A DNA stretch of 64,000 nt from JBQTII01 sp052387905 (lineage in GTDB: Bacteria; Actinomycetota; Actinomycetes; Sporichthyales; Sporichthyaceae), in the NCBI GenBank assembly GCA_052387905.1, contig JBQTIR010000013.1, positions 62,001-126,000 of the forward strand, in the 5' to 3' direction. The notes under the pieces are model-generated. The model was given only the letters and a program-made list of their open reading frames with translations. It had not been told where the DNA came from and searched no databases. Position 1 is the first letter of the stretch; each line of letters opens with the position of its first letter. This document shows, in pieces, positions 14,499 through 23,653 of this stretch. The translations under genes and the position numbers were made by a program.

Positions 14499-16109
14499 TT
14501 GACGGAAAGCCTGCTCCCCACTGCCCGCTCGGCGCCGCGTGACGCGGCGACCGGGCGCGCGCTCTGGTGGGTGCTGGTCTCCGCCCGCCTGCGGCCGCTG
14601 GCCGGACCGCTGGTCACGGCTGTGGTGGCCGCCGGGGTCGCGCTGCGGCTTTGGTCACCGTCGCCATTCTGGCTCGACGAGGCGCAGAGCGTGGCCTTCG
14701 CCGCGCGCCCGCTGGCGGACCTGCAGGGCGCGCTGGAGACCGATGGCGCCCCGCCGCTGTACTACGTCCTGCTGCACGGCTGGCTCTCACTCGCCGACAC
14801 CCTCGGATTCGGCGACGGCGTCTGGGTCGCGCGTTCGCTGTCGATGGTCGCGGCGCTGGCCGCGCTTCCGCTGGCCTACCTGGTCGGGCGGCGCCTGGGT
14901 GGGACCCGGCGGCACGGGGTCGTCACGCTGTTGGTGCTGGCGTCCAACCCGTGGGCGATCAAGTACGCCGGCGAGGCGCGGATGTACTCCCTGGTCGTGC
15001 TGTTGGTGCTCGTCGCCGTCCTGGCGGGGGACTGGCTGCGCCGCCGCCAGGACGCCCTGCCGGTCATCGCCGTCGCGGTCCTCACCGCGGCCCTGCTGCT
15101 GACCCACTACTGGTCAATCTTCCTGCTCGGGGCCCTCGGCCTGATCCTTCTCGGGCGCGCGCTGCAGATTCCGGCCGAGCGCCCACTCGCGCGTCGCGCG
15201 GTGACCGGGATGGCGGCCGGCGCCCTCGTCTTCCTGCCCTGGGTGCCGACGATGTTGCACCAGAGCGCCCACACCGGCGCCCCGTGGGCCCCGCGCCCGG
15301 ACCTCGGCGACCTGGCCCATCTGCCGCTGGACTGGGCGGGCGGCACCGGGCCGGTCGGCTGGACCCTGGGCGCGATGCTCGTGCCGTTGATGCTGATCGC
15401 GGTCTACGCCCGCCGCCGGTCCGGCTCCGATGTCGTCATCGGGGTACGCCCCCATGGAGTGACCGCGCTGCTCGGGCTGCTCCTCGCGCTCACGCTGGTG
15501 CTGGCGCTCGGGCTGTCGATGGCCTCCGGCGGCGCCGTGGTGGGGCGCTACACCGCGGTGGTCGTGCCCGTCGTCGTCCTGCTGATCGCGTTCGGCGTCA
15601 TCACGTTGCCCCGCACTGCCGGGCTGACGGTGCTGAGCCTGCTCGTGAGCCTTGGCTTGCTCGGCGGTCTCACCGTCGCGACGACCGATCACAGTCACGC
15701 CGGCCGGGTCGCGGACGCCCTGAACTCCCGCGCCGACGCCGGCGACCTCCTCGTGTACTGCCCCGACCAACTCGCCCCGGGCGTGGAGGCGCGCCTGCAG
15801 GTGCCGGGGCTGGAGCGGTTGACCCTGCCGGCGCAGGCCGACCCGACCGTCGTGGACTGGACCGACTACACCGACGCCATCGATGCGCTGCGCCTGCGCC
15901 GCCTCGCCGAGGACATCGCCGACGTGGTCAAGGCCGACCCCAGCGCTGCCATCTGGCTGGTCACCAGCGTGAGCACCTACCGCACCCACACCGAGGTCTG
16001 TGACCCCTTGCGCACCCGCCTGGTCGCCGCCCTCGGCGCGCCGAACCAGGTGCTGGACGGCACCGCCCGCGGCGGCGAGAAGGCCGTCCTGGAGCGCTTC
16101 ACCCGCTAG
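14499..16109 (+). CDS. GT-C glycosyltransferase (ArnT/mannosyltransferase-like)
   Basis: A membrane enzyme of 536 residues from TTG 14499, with about ten to twelve hydrophobic segments. The first outer loop carries FWLDEAQS, the acidic motif of GT-C transferases that use polyprenyl-phosphate sugars, followed by PPLYYVLLH and later GEARMY. It probably adds a sugar to a lipid or protein outside the membrane. TTG is chosen because it starts 4 bp after the flavoprotein stop and places the first helix correctly; a longer frame overlaps the flavoprotein gene. The C-terminal 100 residues form a soluble domain. Confidence 0.82.
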   Translation: MTESLLPTARSAPRDAATGRALWWVLVSARLRPLAGPLVTAVVAAGVALRLWSPSPFWLDEAQSVAFAARPLADLQGALETDGAPPLYYVLLHGWLSLADTLGFGDGVWVARSLSMVAALAALPLAYLVGRRLGGTRRHGVVTLLVLASNPWAIKYAGEARMYSLVVLLVLVAVLAGDWLRRRQDALPVIAVAVLTAALLLTHYWSIFLLGALGLILLGRALQIPAERPLARRAVTGMAAGALVFLPWVPTMLHQSAHTGAPWAPRPDLGDLAHLPLDWAGGTGPVGWTLGAMLVPLMLIAVYARRRSGSDVVIGVRPHGVTALLGLLLALTLVLALGLSMASGGAVVGRYTAVVVPVVVLLIAFGVITLPRTAGLTVLSLLVSLGLLGGLTVATTDHSHAGRVADALNSRADAGDLLVYCPDQLAPGVEARLQVPGLERLTLPAQADPTVVDWTDYTDAIDALRLRRLAEDIADVVKADPSAAIWLVTSVSTYRTHTEVCDPLRTRLVAALGAPNQVLDGTARGGEKAVLERFTR

Positions 16110-16123
16110 AGGGGCAGTGACCG

Positions 16124-16423
16124 TTACGAGAGGTCGAAGGCGAAGCTGATGGCCTCGGTGAGCTGGTGCTTCTGGTCCTCATCGAGCAGACCCACGAAGC
16201 GGCCCAGCAAGGACGCGCTGATCAGCTGAATCTGATCGCAGGAGATCACCGATACCGCATCGATGCCGTTGGCGGTGTTGACCGGCACCTCGGAGCCGAT
16301 GCCGTAGACCCGCGTGGTGATCGGCGCAACGACCACTGCGTTGAGCAGCGGAATCATGTGCGCGCGGGTGAGGACGACGGCCGGACGGACCTTCTGCAAC
16401 CTCACGAGGTGGATGGAGCGCAC
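16124..16423 (-). CDS. MazF/PemK-type mRNA interferase toxin
   Basis: The 99-residue product starts at GTG 16423 and contains VRPAVVLTR, LLNAVVVAPITTR and the strand pattern of MazF toxins, ribosome-independent ribonucleases that cut mRNA at short motifs. The usual very N-terminal EIWxxD loop is replaced by SIHLVRLQ, so the first strand is shortened. The start overlaps the upstream antitoxin gene by 22 bp. It faces the end of the glycosyltransferase gene 14 bp away. Confidence 0.82.
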   Translation of the reverse strand: MRSIHLVRLQKVRPAVVLTRAHMIPLLNAVVVAPITTRVYGIGSEVPVNTANGIDAVSVISCDQIQLISASLLGRFVGLLDEDQKHQLTEAISFAFDLS

Positions 16424-16692
16424 GCCTTCTCCCAGTCGGTGTCGTCCAGGTCGGCCCAGGCGGCGTTGGTGCTCTCGGCGCTGTGTTGCGGATCGACGGG
16501 GTCCGGGTCAGGACCAGCGGCCAGATACAGCGTGATCTCGCGCTCCTGCATCGCTGCGCGGGTCAGCCTGCGGTCGGCCTCGAGGATCGCCACCCGGATG
16601 GCGTCGGACCGGGTCGCGAGGCCACGGTCGGCCTGGATCCGCGCCAGGGCGTTGTCCAGTTCGGCGTCGGTGCGCAGTGAGATCGAGGCCAC
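16402..16692 (-). CDS. Ribbon-helix-helix antitoxin of the MazE type
   Basis: Beginning at GTG 16692, this 96-residue protein opens with SISLRTDAELDNALARI and SDAIRVAILEADRR, a ribbon-helix-helix DNA-binding fold, and ends in an acidic, probably flexible tail (WADLDDTDWEKA) of the sort that occupies the toxin active site. Overlap with the toxin gene gives coupled translation. Upstream frame extension is possible but not protein-like. Confidence 0.82.
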   Translation of the reverse strand: MASISLRTDAELDNALARIQADRGLATRSDAIRVAILEADRRLTRAAMQEREITLYLAAGPDPDPVDPQHSAESTNAAWADLDDTDWEKACAPSTS

Positions 16693-16772
16693 GACGCCAG
16701 TGTAATGCGAACGTGCTACGGATGTACGACGTCGTGCGGCGGTCCACCGAGGCCCTGGTGAGGGCACTGGAA

Positions 16773-17333
16773 TTAGTCCCGCGCGTCGAGGATGTCCGCC
16801 ACCGACAACTCCACGGCCGCGTAGGGCAGGGTGATGCGCCCGCCCGCGGGCACACTCGTGCGGGTGCGGTAGCCGGCCTCGCCCGGGTCGGTGAAGACCT
16901 CGATGCCGCCGCGATGCACGACCCAGTACTGCGGGTAATAACCGGCCGCGTAGATGCGGGACTTGATGTGCACGTCGGCCGCAAAGGAGGAATCCGCCAC
17001 TTCCACGACGAGGGCGACATCTGCGGGGTTAGGGCGATTCAGGCGTTTAGTCGTACCCAGGACGGCGACCGGTGGGGAGCCTCGCCGCAGCACCCACACG
17101 TCCGGGTCCGGCAGGGAACCCCCCGACGGGAGCGCGGCAGACGTGGTCTGCCACCCCTCTACCCACAGCAGGCGCGCGAGATTCGCGGCGACGAGACCGT
17201 GCCATGGACCGATGACCACCGGCCACACCTCTCCCTGGACGAGCTCGACGCGGCGATTGGCGAAGACCCCGGCCTCCCAAGCGCGGATGAAGGACTCCTC
17301 GTCCCACGTCCAGATCTCGGGAGCAGTGCTCAT
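16773..17333 (-). CDS. Uma2-family (DUF820) putative nuclease
   Basis: A 186-residue member of the Uma2 family, which has a PD-(D/E)xK nuclease fold. Typical features are RRVELVQGEV near the start, PDPDVWVLRRG, VALVVEVADSS (the acid-x-x pattern) and the end YYPQYWVVHRGGIEVF. Such genes are abundant in actinobacteria and cyanobacteria, often next to toxin-antitoxin loci as here, yet their biological role is unproven. It is 80 bp upstream of the antitoxin gene on the same strand. Confidence 0.85.
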   Translation of the reverse strand: MSTAPEIWTWDEESFIRAWEAGVFANRRVELVQGEVWPVVIGPWHGLVAANLARLLWVEGWQTTSAALPSGGSLPDPDVWVLRRGSPPVAVLGTTKRLNRPNPADVALVVEVADSSFAADVHIKSRIYAAGYYPQYWVVHRGGIEVFTDPGEAGYRTRTSVPAGGRITLPYAAVELSVADILDARD

Positions 17334-17459
17334 GGCGGCAGTCTAGATCTCTCGCGAACGACCGCTGGGGATGATCTTCACCGCGAATTGGGCGGCGTTG
17401 GGGACCCGGCCCGGCTAACCTGGGAGCGGTACGACTCCGTACCGTCGGGGAGGGTTCTC

Positions 17460-19682
17460 GTGGTTCGGCTTGCTCAATTCGTCCTGCGCCATCGGCGCCT
17501 GGTGATGCTCACGTGGGTTCTGCTCCTTGTCGCCGGGGCCGTCGCGGCGAGCAAGGTCCCCGATCGGCTCACCATCGACTTCTCGCTGCCCGGTCAGCCC
17601 GGGTACGAGACCTCCAAGCAGATCCTGGACCGCTACGGCAACGGCGGACCGACGTCGAACTCCCCGACGATCGTGGTCGCAACCGTGCCGGAGGGCACCA
17701 CGGTCTATGACCGGATCGGCGAGATCACCCCGGTCTTCGACCAGGTCGTCGCGACGCTGCCGTCCTCGCGACTGGTGGACGTCACCCAGACCAAGGACCC
17801 GGTCTTCGTCACCGACGACCGGCGCACCACCTTCGCGTTGGTGTATCCGAAGGAATTCGAAAGCTTCGCCGACGCGCTGCCCGACCTCGCGATCCGCCCG
17901 CTCCTGGCAGAGGCAGAAGCGGCCAGCGGCATCGACTGGACGATCACCGGCTACGGCACCCTGGCCTCCGGCGAGGTCGACGAGGCCGAGGAACCGAGCC
18001 TGCTGCTGGACACCCTCGTCGGCGGTCTGGGCGCGCTGGCGGTGCTGCTGTTCCTGTTCGCCTCGTTCCTGGCCTTCGTGCCGCTGTTGATCGCCGCGGT
18101 CTCGATCCTGACCACGTTCCTCGCGGTTCTGATGGCCAGTTACGTGATCGACGTCAGCTTCGTCGTGCAGTTCCTCATCGCGCTGATCGGCCTCGGCGTG
18201 GCGATCGACTACTCGCTGCTGCTGGTCAACCGTTGGCGCGAGGAGCGCGCCCACGGCCGCGACAACCACGACGCGGTGGTGGTGGCGATGCAGTACGCCG
18301 GCCATGCCGTCGTCGCCAGCGCCGGCACCGTGGCGATCAGCCTGTGTGCGCTGCTCGTCATCCCGGTTCCGCTGCTGCAGAGCATGGGTATCGCGGGGAT
18401 GTTGATTCCGGTGATCAGCGCCCTGGTGGTCTGCACCCTGCTTCCCGCCCTGCTCGGCGGCATCGGCCCGCGCGTGGACTGGCCGCGGATCCGGCACGAG
18501 GAGAAGCCCTCGCGGGGCTGGTCGGCCTGGGCGCGAGGGGTGGTGAGGGCCCGCTGGATCGCCGCGGGCGTCGCGCTGCTCGGCCTGGGGGCGCTGCTCG
18601 TCCCGATCTTTGGCATCAACATCGGACAAGCGCGTACGGAGTCCCTCGCGAGCACGGGAACGGCGTTCACCAGTCTGAACACCCTGCGCGATGGCGGCGT
18701 GCCGGCCGGCGTCGTGTCCCCGATGGAGGTCCTGATCACCGGCCCGCAGGCAGCAGCCTCCGCCGACAAGGTGGTCGCGGCCGCGACGAAGGTCCCCGGG
18801 ATCGCGGCGGCCTTCGCACCGGACAACGCGGTGTGGCGGGTGGGTGACGCGGTTCTCGTCGACGTCATCCCGGCGGCGGAGACCGTCGATTCGGAGGCCG
18901 CGGGCATCGTCGATGACCTGGACCTGGCGCTGGCCGGTATCCCCGGCGTGGTCGGGATCTCCGGGGCCGGTCCGACGATCCAGGACTACATCAACGCGGT
19001 CTACAAGAATTTTCCGTACACGCTCGCCTTGATCGCGCTGGTGACCTACATCCTGCTGGTGCGCACGTTCCGCTCGGTCCTGCTGCCGCTCAAGGCGGTG
19101 CTGCTCAACATCGTCTCCGTGGGCGCCACCTTCGGGGCCACGGTGCTGTTCTGGCAGGAGGGCTTCGGCTCGGAGCAGTTCTTCGGCATCGAGGCGACCG
19201 GTGCGGTGACCTTCTGGCTGCCGCTGCTGATCTTCGCGTTCTTGTTCGGACTGTCGATGGACTACGAGGTCTTCATCCTGGCCCGGATGCGCGAGGAGTA
19301 CGACCGCACCGGCAACACCGACATCGCCGTCGTCGAAGGGCTCGCGCGCACCGGACGGCTGGTCACCGGGGCGGCGTTGATCCTGTTCCTGTCCTTCGTC
19401 GCGCTCGCGTCCTCACCGGGCACCGACATCAAGGTGTTCGCGACCGCCCTGGGCATCGGGATCCTGCTCGACGCGACGATCGTGCGCGCCCTGTTGGTGC
19501 CCGCGCTGGTGTCGCTGTTCGGGCGCTGGAACTGGTACCTGCCGGTCTGGGTAGCCCGGATCCTGCGCGTCGAACCGCACGCCGCGATCCCGGAGATCGC
19601 CCGTGCGGGCGTGATCACCTCCCGGCCGGTGGACCCGGACGGGATCGTCGCGCCGTGGGCGGACAGCACCCGACGTTTCTGA
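17460..19682 (+). CDS. MMPL/RND-family membrane transporter
   Basis: The 740-residue protein has the duplicated RND layout: one N-terminal helix, a large outer domain, five helices with GLGVAIDYSLLLVNR, then again one helix, an outer domain and five helices with FGLSMDYEVFILARMREEY. These Asp-Tyr pairs are the proton-relay signatures of MMPL lipid exporters. Likely roles are export of lipids or small molecules across the membrane. The GTG at 17460 follows GGGGAGGG by 6-7 bases; a much longer upstream frame runs antisense through the Uma2 gene and is not credible. Confidence 0.92.
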   Translation: MVRLAQFVLRHRRLVMLTWVLLLVAGAVAASKVPDRLTIDFSLPGQPGYETSKQILDRYGNGGPTSNSPTIVVATVPEGTTVYDRIGEITPVFDQVVATLPSSRLVDVTQTKDPVFVTDDRRTTFALVYPKEFESFADALPDLAIRPLLAEAEAASGIDWTITGYGTLASGEVDEAEEPSLLLDTLVGGLGALAVLLFLFASFLAFVPLLIAAVSILTTFLAVLMASYVIDVSFVVQFLIALIGLGVAIDYSLLLVNRWREERAHGRDNHDAVVVAMQYAGHAVVASAGTVAISLCALLVIPVPLLQSMGIAGMLIPVISALVVCTLLPALLGGIGPRVDWPRIRHEEKPSRGWSAWARGVVRARWIAAGVALLGLGALLVPIFGINIGQARTESLASTGTAFTSLNTLRDGGVPAGVVSPMEVLITGPQAAASADKVVAAATKVPGIAAAFAPDNAVWRVGDAVLVDVIPAAETVDSEAAGIVDDLDLALAGIPGVVGISGAGPTIQDYINAVYKNFPYTLALIALVTYILLVRTFRSVLLPLKAVLLNIVSVGATFGATVLFWQEGFGSEQFFGIEATGAVTFWLPLLIFAFLFGLSMDYEVFILARMREEYDRTGNTDIAVVEGLARTGRLVTGAALILFLSFVALASSPGTDIKVFATALGIGILLDATIVRALLVPALVSLFGRWNWYLPVWVARILRVEPHAAIPEIARAGVITSRPVDPDGIVAPWADSTRRF

Positions 19683-19855
19683 CCCGTGCAGCGTCTGAGA
19701 ATCGGAGCGGAGCTCGGGGTGCCGGTGCCCCACGCCAAGGGCGCGGGCCGCTCGCTGTCAGCAACCGTGCGCAGGCTCGGTAGGCTGCGGGGTCGGCGCG
19801 GGGCGCCGGGGGACCTGATTCAGGACTGAGTTTGAGCCGTAGGGAGTACAGGGCC

Positions 19856-22561
19856 GTGCCGAAGTTCGTCTACGACTTCACCGAGGGTGACCGGGACCAG
19901 AAGGACCTGTTGGGCGGCAAGGGCGCCAACTTGTCCGAGATGACCAAGCTCGGTCTACCGGTACCTCCCGGGTTCGTGATCACCACCGAGTCCTGCAAGG
20001 CCTACCTCGCCACCGGTTCGGCGCCGTCCGAGCTGCAGGCTCAGGTCAGCGAGCAACTGACCCGGCTGGAGGCCAAGATGGGCAAGGCGCTGGGCCAGGC
20101 CGACGACCCGCTGCTGGTCTCGGTGCGCTCGGGCGCGAAGTTCTCGATGCCCGGGATGATGGAGACCGTCCTGAACATCGGCCTCAACGACGAGTCCGTC
20201 GTGGGCCTGGCGAAACAGTCCAGCAACGACCGCTTCGCGTGGGACTCCTACCGCCGCCTGCTGCAGATGTTCGGTAAGACCGTGCTGCACATCGAGGGCG
20301 AGCACTTCGAGGACGTCCTGGACGCGGCGAAGAAGGCCAAGAACACCACCGCCGATCTCGACCTGGACGCCGCCGACCTGCAGGGCATCGTCGCGGCGTT
20401 CAAGGCGATCATCCGCGAGCAGACCGGCACCGACTTCCCGCAGGACCCGCGGGCGCAGCTCGACGCGGCCGTCTATGCGGTGTTCAACTCCTGGAACGCC
20501 CCGCGCGCGATCCTCTACCGCCGCCAGGAGCGCATCCCGGCCGACCTGGGCACCGCGGTCAACGTGCAGACGATGGTGTTCGGCAACCTCGGCATGGACT
20601 CGGGTACGGGCGTCTGCTTCACCCGGGACCCGGGCACCGGCCAGATCGGCCTGTACGGGGACTACCTGGAGAACGCGCAGGGCGAGGATGTCGTCGCCGG
20701 CATCCGCAACACGCTGCCGCTGCAGGACCTCGAGCGCATCGACAAGGCCGCGTTCGACCAGCTGGTCGCGATCATGAGTCAGCTGGAGACGCACTACAAG
20801 GACCTGTGCGACATCGAGTTCACGATCGAGCGCGGCAAGCTGTGGATGCTGCAGACCCGCGTCGGCAAGCGCACCGCGGGCGCGGCGTTCCGGATCGCGA
20901 CCCAGCTCGTCGACCAGGGCCTGATCGGCCTGGACGAGGCACTGCAGCGGGTGACGGGTGCTCAGCTGACGCAGCTGATGTTCCCCAAGTTCGACACCAG
21001 CGCCAACCCCAAGCGGATCACCAAGGGCATGAACGCCTCCCCGGGTGCCGCGGTGGGGCGCGCCGTGTTCTCCTCACCCGAGGCCGTGGTGTGGGCCGAG
21101 CGCGGCGAGGCCGTCATCCTGGTGCGCCGCGAGACCAACCCCGATGACCTCGAGGGCATGATCGCCGCCCAGGGCATCCTGACCAGCCGCGGGGGCAAGA
21201 CCAGCCACGCCGCCGTCGTTGCCCGCGGCATGGGCAAGACCTGTGTGTGCGGCGCCGAGGAACTCGAGGTCGACACCAAGGCCCGCACGATCACCGCCCC
21301 CGGCGGCGTGATCATCCGCGAGGGCGACGTGCTCTCGATCGACGGCTCCTCCGGTGCGGTCTACCTCGGTGAGGTGCCCGTGCAGCCGAGCCCGGTCGTG
21401 GAGTACTTCGAGGGGCGTCTGGCCCCCGAGGGTGCGGACGATCTGGTCAAGGCCGTGCACCGCCTGATCACCCACGCCGATGCGGCCCGCATCATGAACG
21501 TGCGTACCAATGCCGACACCCCCGAGGACTCCCAGCGGGCCCGCCGGATGGGCGCCGAGGGCATCGGGCTGTGCCGCACCGAGCACATGTTCCTCGGCGA
21601 CCGTGCGATCCACGTCGAGAAGCTGATTCTGAGCAACTCCGACGCCGACCGCCTCGCCGCGCTGGGCGCCCTCGCGCCGCTGCAGCGCCAGGACTTCCTG
21701 GAGATCTTCGAGGCGATGGACGGCCTGCCGGTGACGGTGCGTCTGATCGACCCGCCGCTGCATGAGTTCCTGCCCAACATCACCGAGCTCGCGGTCAAGG
21801 TCGCGGTCGCGCAGGCGACAGGCGCGGGCTCGGGCCCGGAGTTCGAACGGGATTCGGCACTGCTCACCGCCGTCAACCGCCTGCACGAGTCCAACCCGAT
21901 GCTGGGTCTGCGCGGTGTGCGCCTCGGCGTCGTCATTCCCGGCCTGTTCGGCATGCAGGTCCGCGCGATCGCCGAGGCGGCCGCGGAGCGCAAGCAGGCC
22001 GGTGCCAATCCGCTGCCGGAGATCATGATCCCGCTCGTGGGTGCCGTCCAGGAGCTCGAGCTGATGCGCGAGGAGTCTGAGGCCGTGCTGGCCGAGGTGT
22101 CGGCCGCCACCGGCGTGGACCTGTCCTTCATCCCGATCGGCACCATGATCGAGCTTCCGCGCGCGGCCGTGACGGCGGGTCAGATCGCGGAGGCCGCGGA
22201 CTTCTTCTCCTACGGCACCAACGACCTCACCCAGACGACGTGTGGCTTCTCCCGCGACGACGTCGAGGCCGCCTTCTTCACCCAGTACCTGGAGAAGGGC
22301 ATCTTCGGGGTCTCCCCGTTCGAGTCCCTCGACCGCGAGGGTGTGGGCCGGCTCGTGCGGATCGCCTCCGAGGAAGGGCGCATCACCAAGCCCGGTCTCA
22401 AGCTCGGCGTCTGCGGCGAGCACGGTGGTGACCCGGATTCGATCCACTTCTTCCACGAGGTCGGGCTGAACTACGTCTCCTGCTCGCCGTTCCGGGTCCC
22501 GGTGGCGCGCCTGGAAGCCGGCCGTGCTGCCAGCGGCGCCGCCGGCAGCGACAGCCGCTGA
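19856..22561 (+). CDS. ppdK: Pyruvate, phosphate dikinase
   Basis: This 901-residue enzyme interconverts pyruvate, ATP and phosphate with phosphoenolpyruvate, AMP and pyrophosphate. Domain order is complete: the nucleotide-binding part starting FTEGDRDQKDLLGGKGANL, the swivelling phosphohistidine domain with GGKTSHAAVVARGMG (His451), and the PEP/pyruvate barrel ending LGVCGEHGGDP (Cys853 is the acid-base residue). GTG 19856 is preferred over an upstream TTG because homologues begin at MPKFVYDF. A hairpin follows the stop. Confidence 0.96.
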   Translation: MPKFVYDFTEGDRDQKDLLGGKGANLSEMTKLGLPVPPGFVITTESCKAYLATGSAPSELQAQVSEQLTRLEAKMGKALGQADDPLLVSVRSGAKFSMPGMMETVLNIGLNDESVVGLAKQSSNDRFAWDSYRRLLQMFGKTVLHIEGEHFEDVLDAAKKAKNTTADLDLDAADLQGIVAAFKAIIREQTGTDFPQDPRAQLDAAVYAVFNSWNAPRAILYRRQERIPADLGTAVNVQTMVFGNLGMDSGTGVCFTRDPGTGQIGLYGDYLENAQGEDVVAGIRNTLPLQDLERIDKAAFDQLVAIMSQLETHYKDLCDIEFTIERGKLWMLQTRVGKRTAGAAFRIATQLVDQGLIGLDEALQRVTGAQLTQLMFPKFDTSANPKRITKGMNASPGAAVGRAVFSSPEAVVWAERGEAVILVRRETNPDDLEGMIAAQGILTSRGGKTSHAAVVARGMGKTCVCGAEELEVDTKARTITAPGGVIIREGDVLSIDGSSGAVYLGEVPVQPSPVVEYFEGRLAPEGADDLVKAVHRLITHADAARIMNVRTNADTPEDSQRARRMGAEGIGLCRTEHMFLGDRAIHVEKLILSNSDADRLAALGALAPLQRQDFLEIFEAMDGLPVTVRLIDPPLHEFLPNITELAVKVAVAQATGAGSGPEFERDSALLTAVNRLHESNPMLGLRGVRLGVVIPGLFGMQVRAIAEAAAERKQAGANPLPEIMIPLVGAVQELELMREESEAVLAEVSAATGVDLSFIPIGTMIELPRAAVTAGQIAEAADFFSYGTNDLTQTTCGFSRDDVEAAFFTQYLEKGIFGVSPFESLDREGVGRLVRIASEEGRITKPGLKLGVCGEHGGDPDSIHFFHEVGLNYVSCSPFRVPVARLEAGRAASGAAGSDSR

Positions 22562-22572
22562 ACAATCGTTGC

Positions 22573-22612
22573 GTCCGAAGTAGCGGCTGCTATAGCGACC
22601 ACTTCTTCGGAC
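22573..22612 (+). terminator. Probable terminator after ppdK
   Basis: GTCCGAAG at 22573-22580 pairs with CTTCGGAC at 22605-22612, and the pairing extends inward by two more pairs past one mismatch. It begins 11 bp after the ppdK stop and lies before the sulfotransferase Shine-Dalgarno. There is no T run. Confidence 0.5.
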
Positions 22613-22643
22613 GTCCCGCACGATGTGGTGGCAGGGAGACGCG

Positions 22644-23642
22644 GTGACCTCACACAGGCCGATCTTTCTGGTCGGCTGTCCGCGGTCAGGAACGACGCTG
22701 CTGCAGCTGATGCTGCACGCCCATCCCCGCCTCGCGGTACCGCCGGAGAACCGCTACGTGCTCCCGGCGTACTACGACCGGGCGCAGTTCGGTGACCTGA
22801 CCGAGGCCGCGAACCGGGCGAAGCTCGCCGCGTTCGTGACGGGCAAGAAGTCGTTGTTCAAAGACTTCGGGCTCGAGGGCAAGGCGGTGCGCAAGGCGAT
22901 CGCGGACGGCCCGCCGACGCTGGGGTCCGGCCTGGAGATCGTCATGCGGTCCTTCGCCGACGCCAGTGGCGCGGCCCGCTGGTGCGACAAGCGCCCGATG
23001 TACGTGCGCCATGTGCGGATCCTACAGCGCATGTTCCCCGACGCGCAGTTCATTCACCTGATCCGCGACGGTCGGGCCTGTGCGTCCTCGCTCATGCGGA
23101 TGCCGTGGTTCGACGGTGACCTTGGCCGGGCGATCGGCACCTGGACACTGGCCATGGAGTACGCCGACCGGGCCCGGCGGCGCCTGGACCCGGACAGCTG
23201 GTTCGACCTGCACTACGAGAAGTTGCTCACCGAGCCCGAGTTCCACCTGCGCCGGCTCTGTGCCTTTCTCGGCGAGGATTTCGATGCCGCGATGCTCGAT
23301 CCGGGGGAGGTCAAGGATTCCCTGGTGCCGGAACGCAAGTCCTGGCACGACAACACCGCCGGACCGATCACGACGGACCGCGTCGAGTCCTGGCAGCGTG
23401 AGCTCTCCGCCCCCGACATCCGCTTCGTCAACGATGTCGCGGGGCGCCGGCTGCGGGCCCAGGGCTACGTCGTGGAGAGCGCAGGCCAGCGGGACACCGC
23501 CCGGCTGGCCCGCTATGCCGCCGCGCACGCCCGGCGGTGGGCCGGTCTGGCCCGCACCGAGGCCGCGGACCAGCTGGTGATCCGCCGCGGCGAGCCGGCG
23601 GTGGCCAGCCTCTTCACCGAGGCCCAACGCGCTTCCCGTTAG
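22644..23642 (+). CDS. Sulfotransferase family protein
   Basis: A 332-residue protein with the 5'-phosphosulfate-binding loop FLVGCPRSGTTLLQ at the N-terminus and the 3'-phosphate segment FIHLIRDGRACASSLM, as in PAPS-dependent sulfotransferases. YEKLL and the later RLCAFLGEDF match the same family. It would transfer sulfate to a hydroxyl or amine of a glycan or small molecule; the acceptor is unknown. GTG 22644 is chosen because AGGGAG sits 5 bases before it; an ATG seven codons upstream is possible. Confidence 0.85.
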   Translation: MTSHRPIFLVGCPRSGTTLLQLMLHAHPRLAVPPENRYVLPAYYDRAQFGDLTEAANRAKLAAFVTGKKSLFKDFGLEGKAVRKAIADGPPTLGSGLEIVMRSFADASGAARWCDKRPMYVRHVRILQRMFPDAQFIHLIRDGRACASSLMRMPWFDGDLGRAIGTWTLAMEYADRARRRLDPDSWFDLHYEKLLTEPEFHLRRLCAFLGEDFDAAMLDPGEVKDSLVPERKSWHDNTAGPITTDRVESWQRELSAPDIRFVNDVAGRRLRAQGYVVESAGQRDTARLARYAAAHARRWAGLARTEAADQLVIRRGEPAVASLFTEAQRASR

Positions 23643-23653
23643 CGTTGGCACCG

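Noticed and set aside
16677..17459. N-terminal extension of the MMPL gene
   Set aside because: Runs antisense through the Uma2 gene; the GTG at 17460 has a good Shine-Dalgarno and fits the family.
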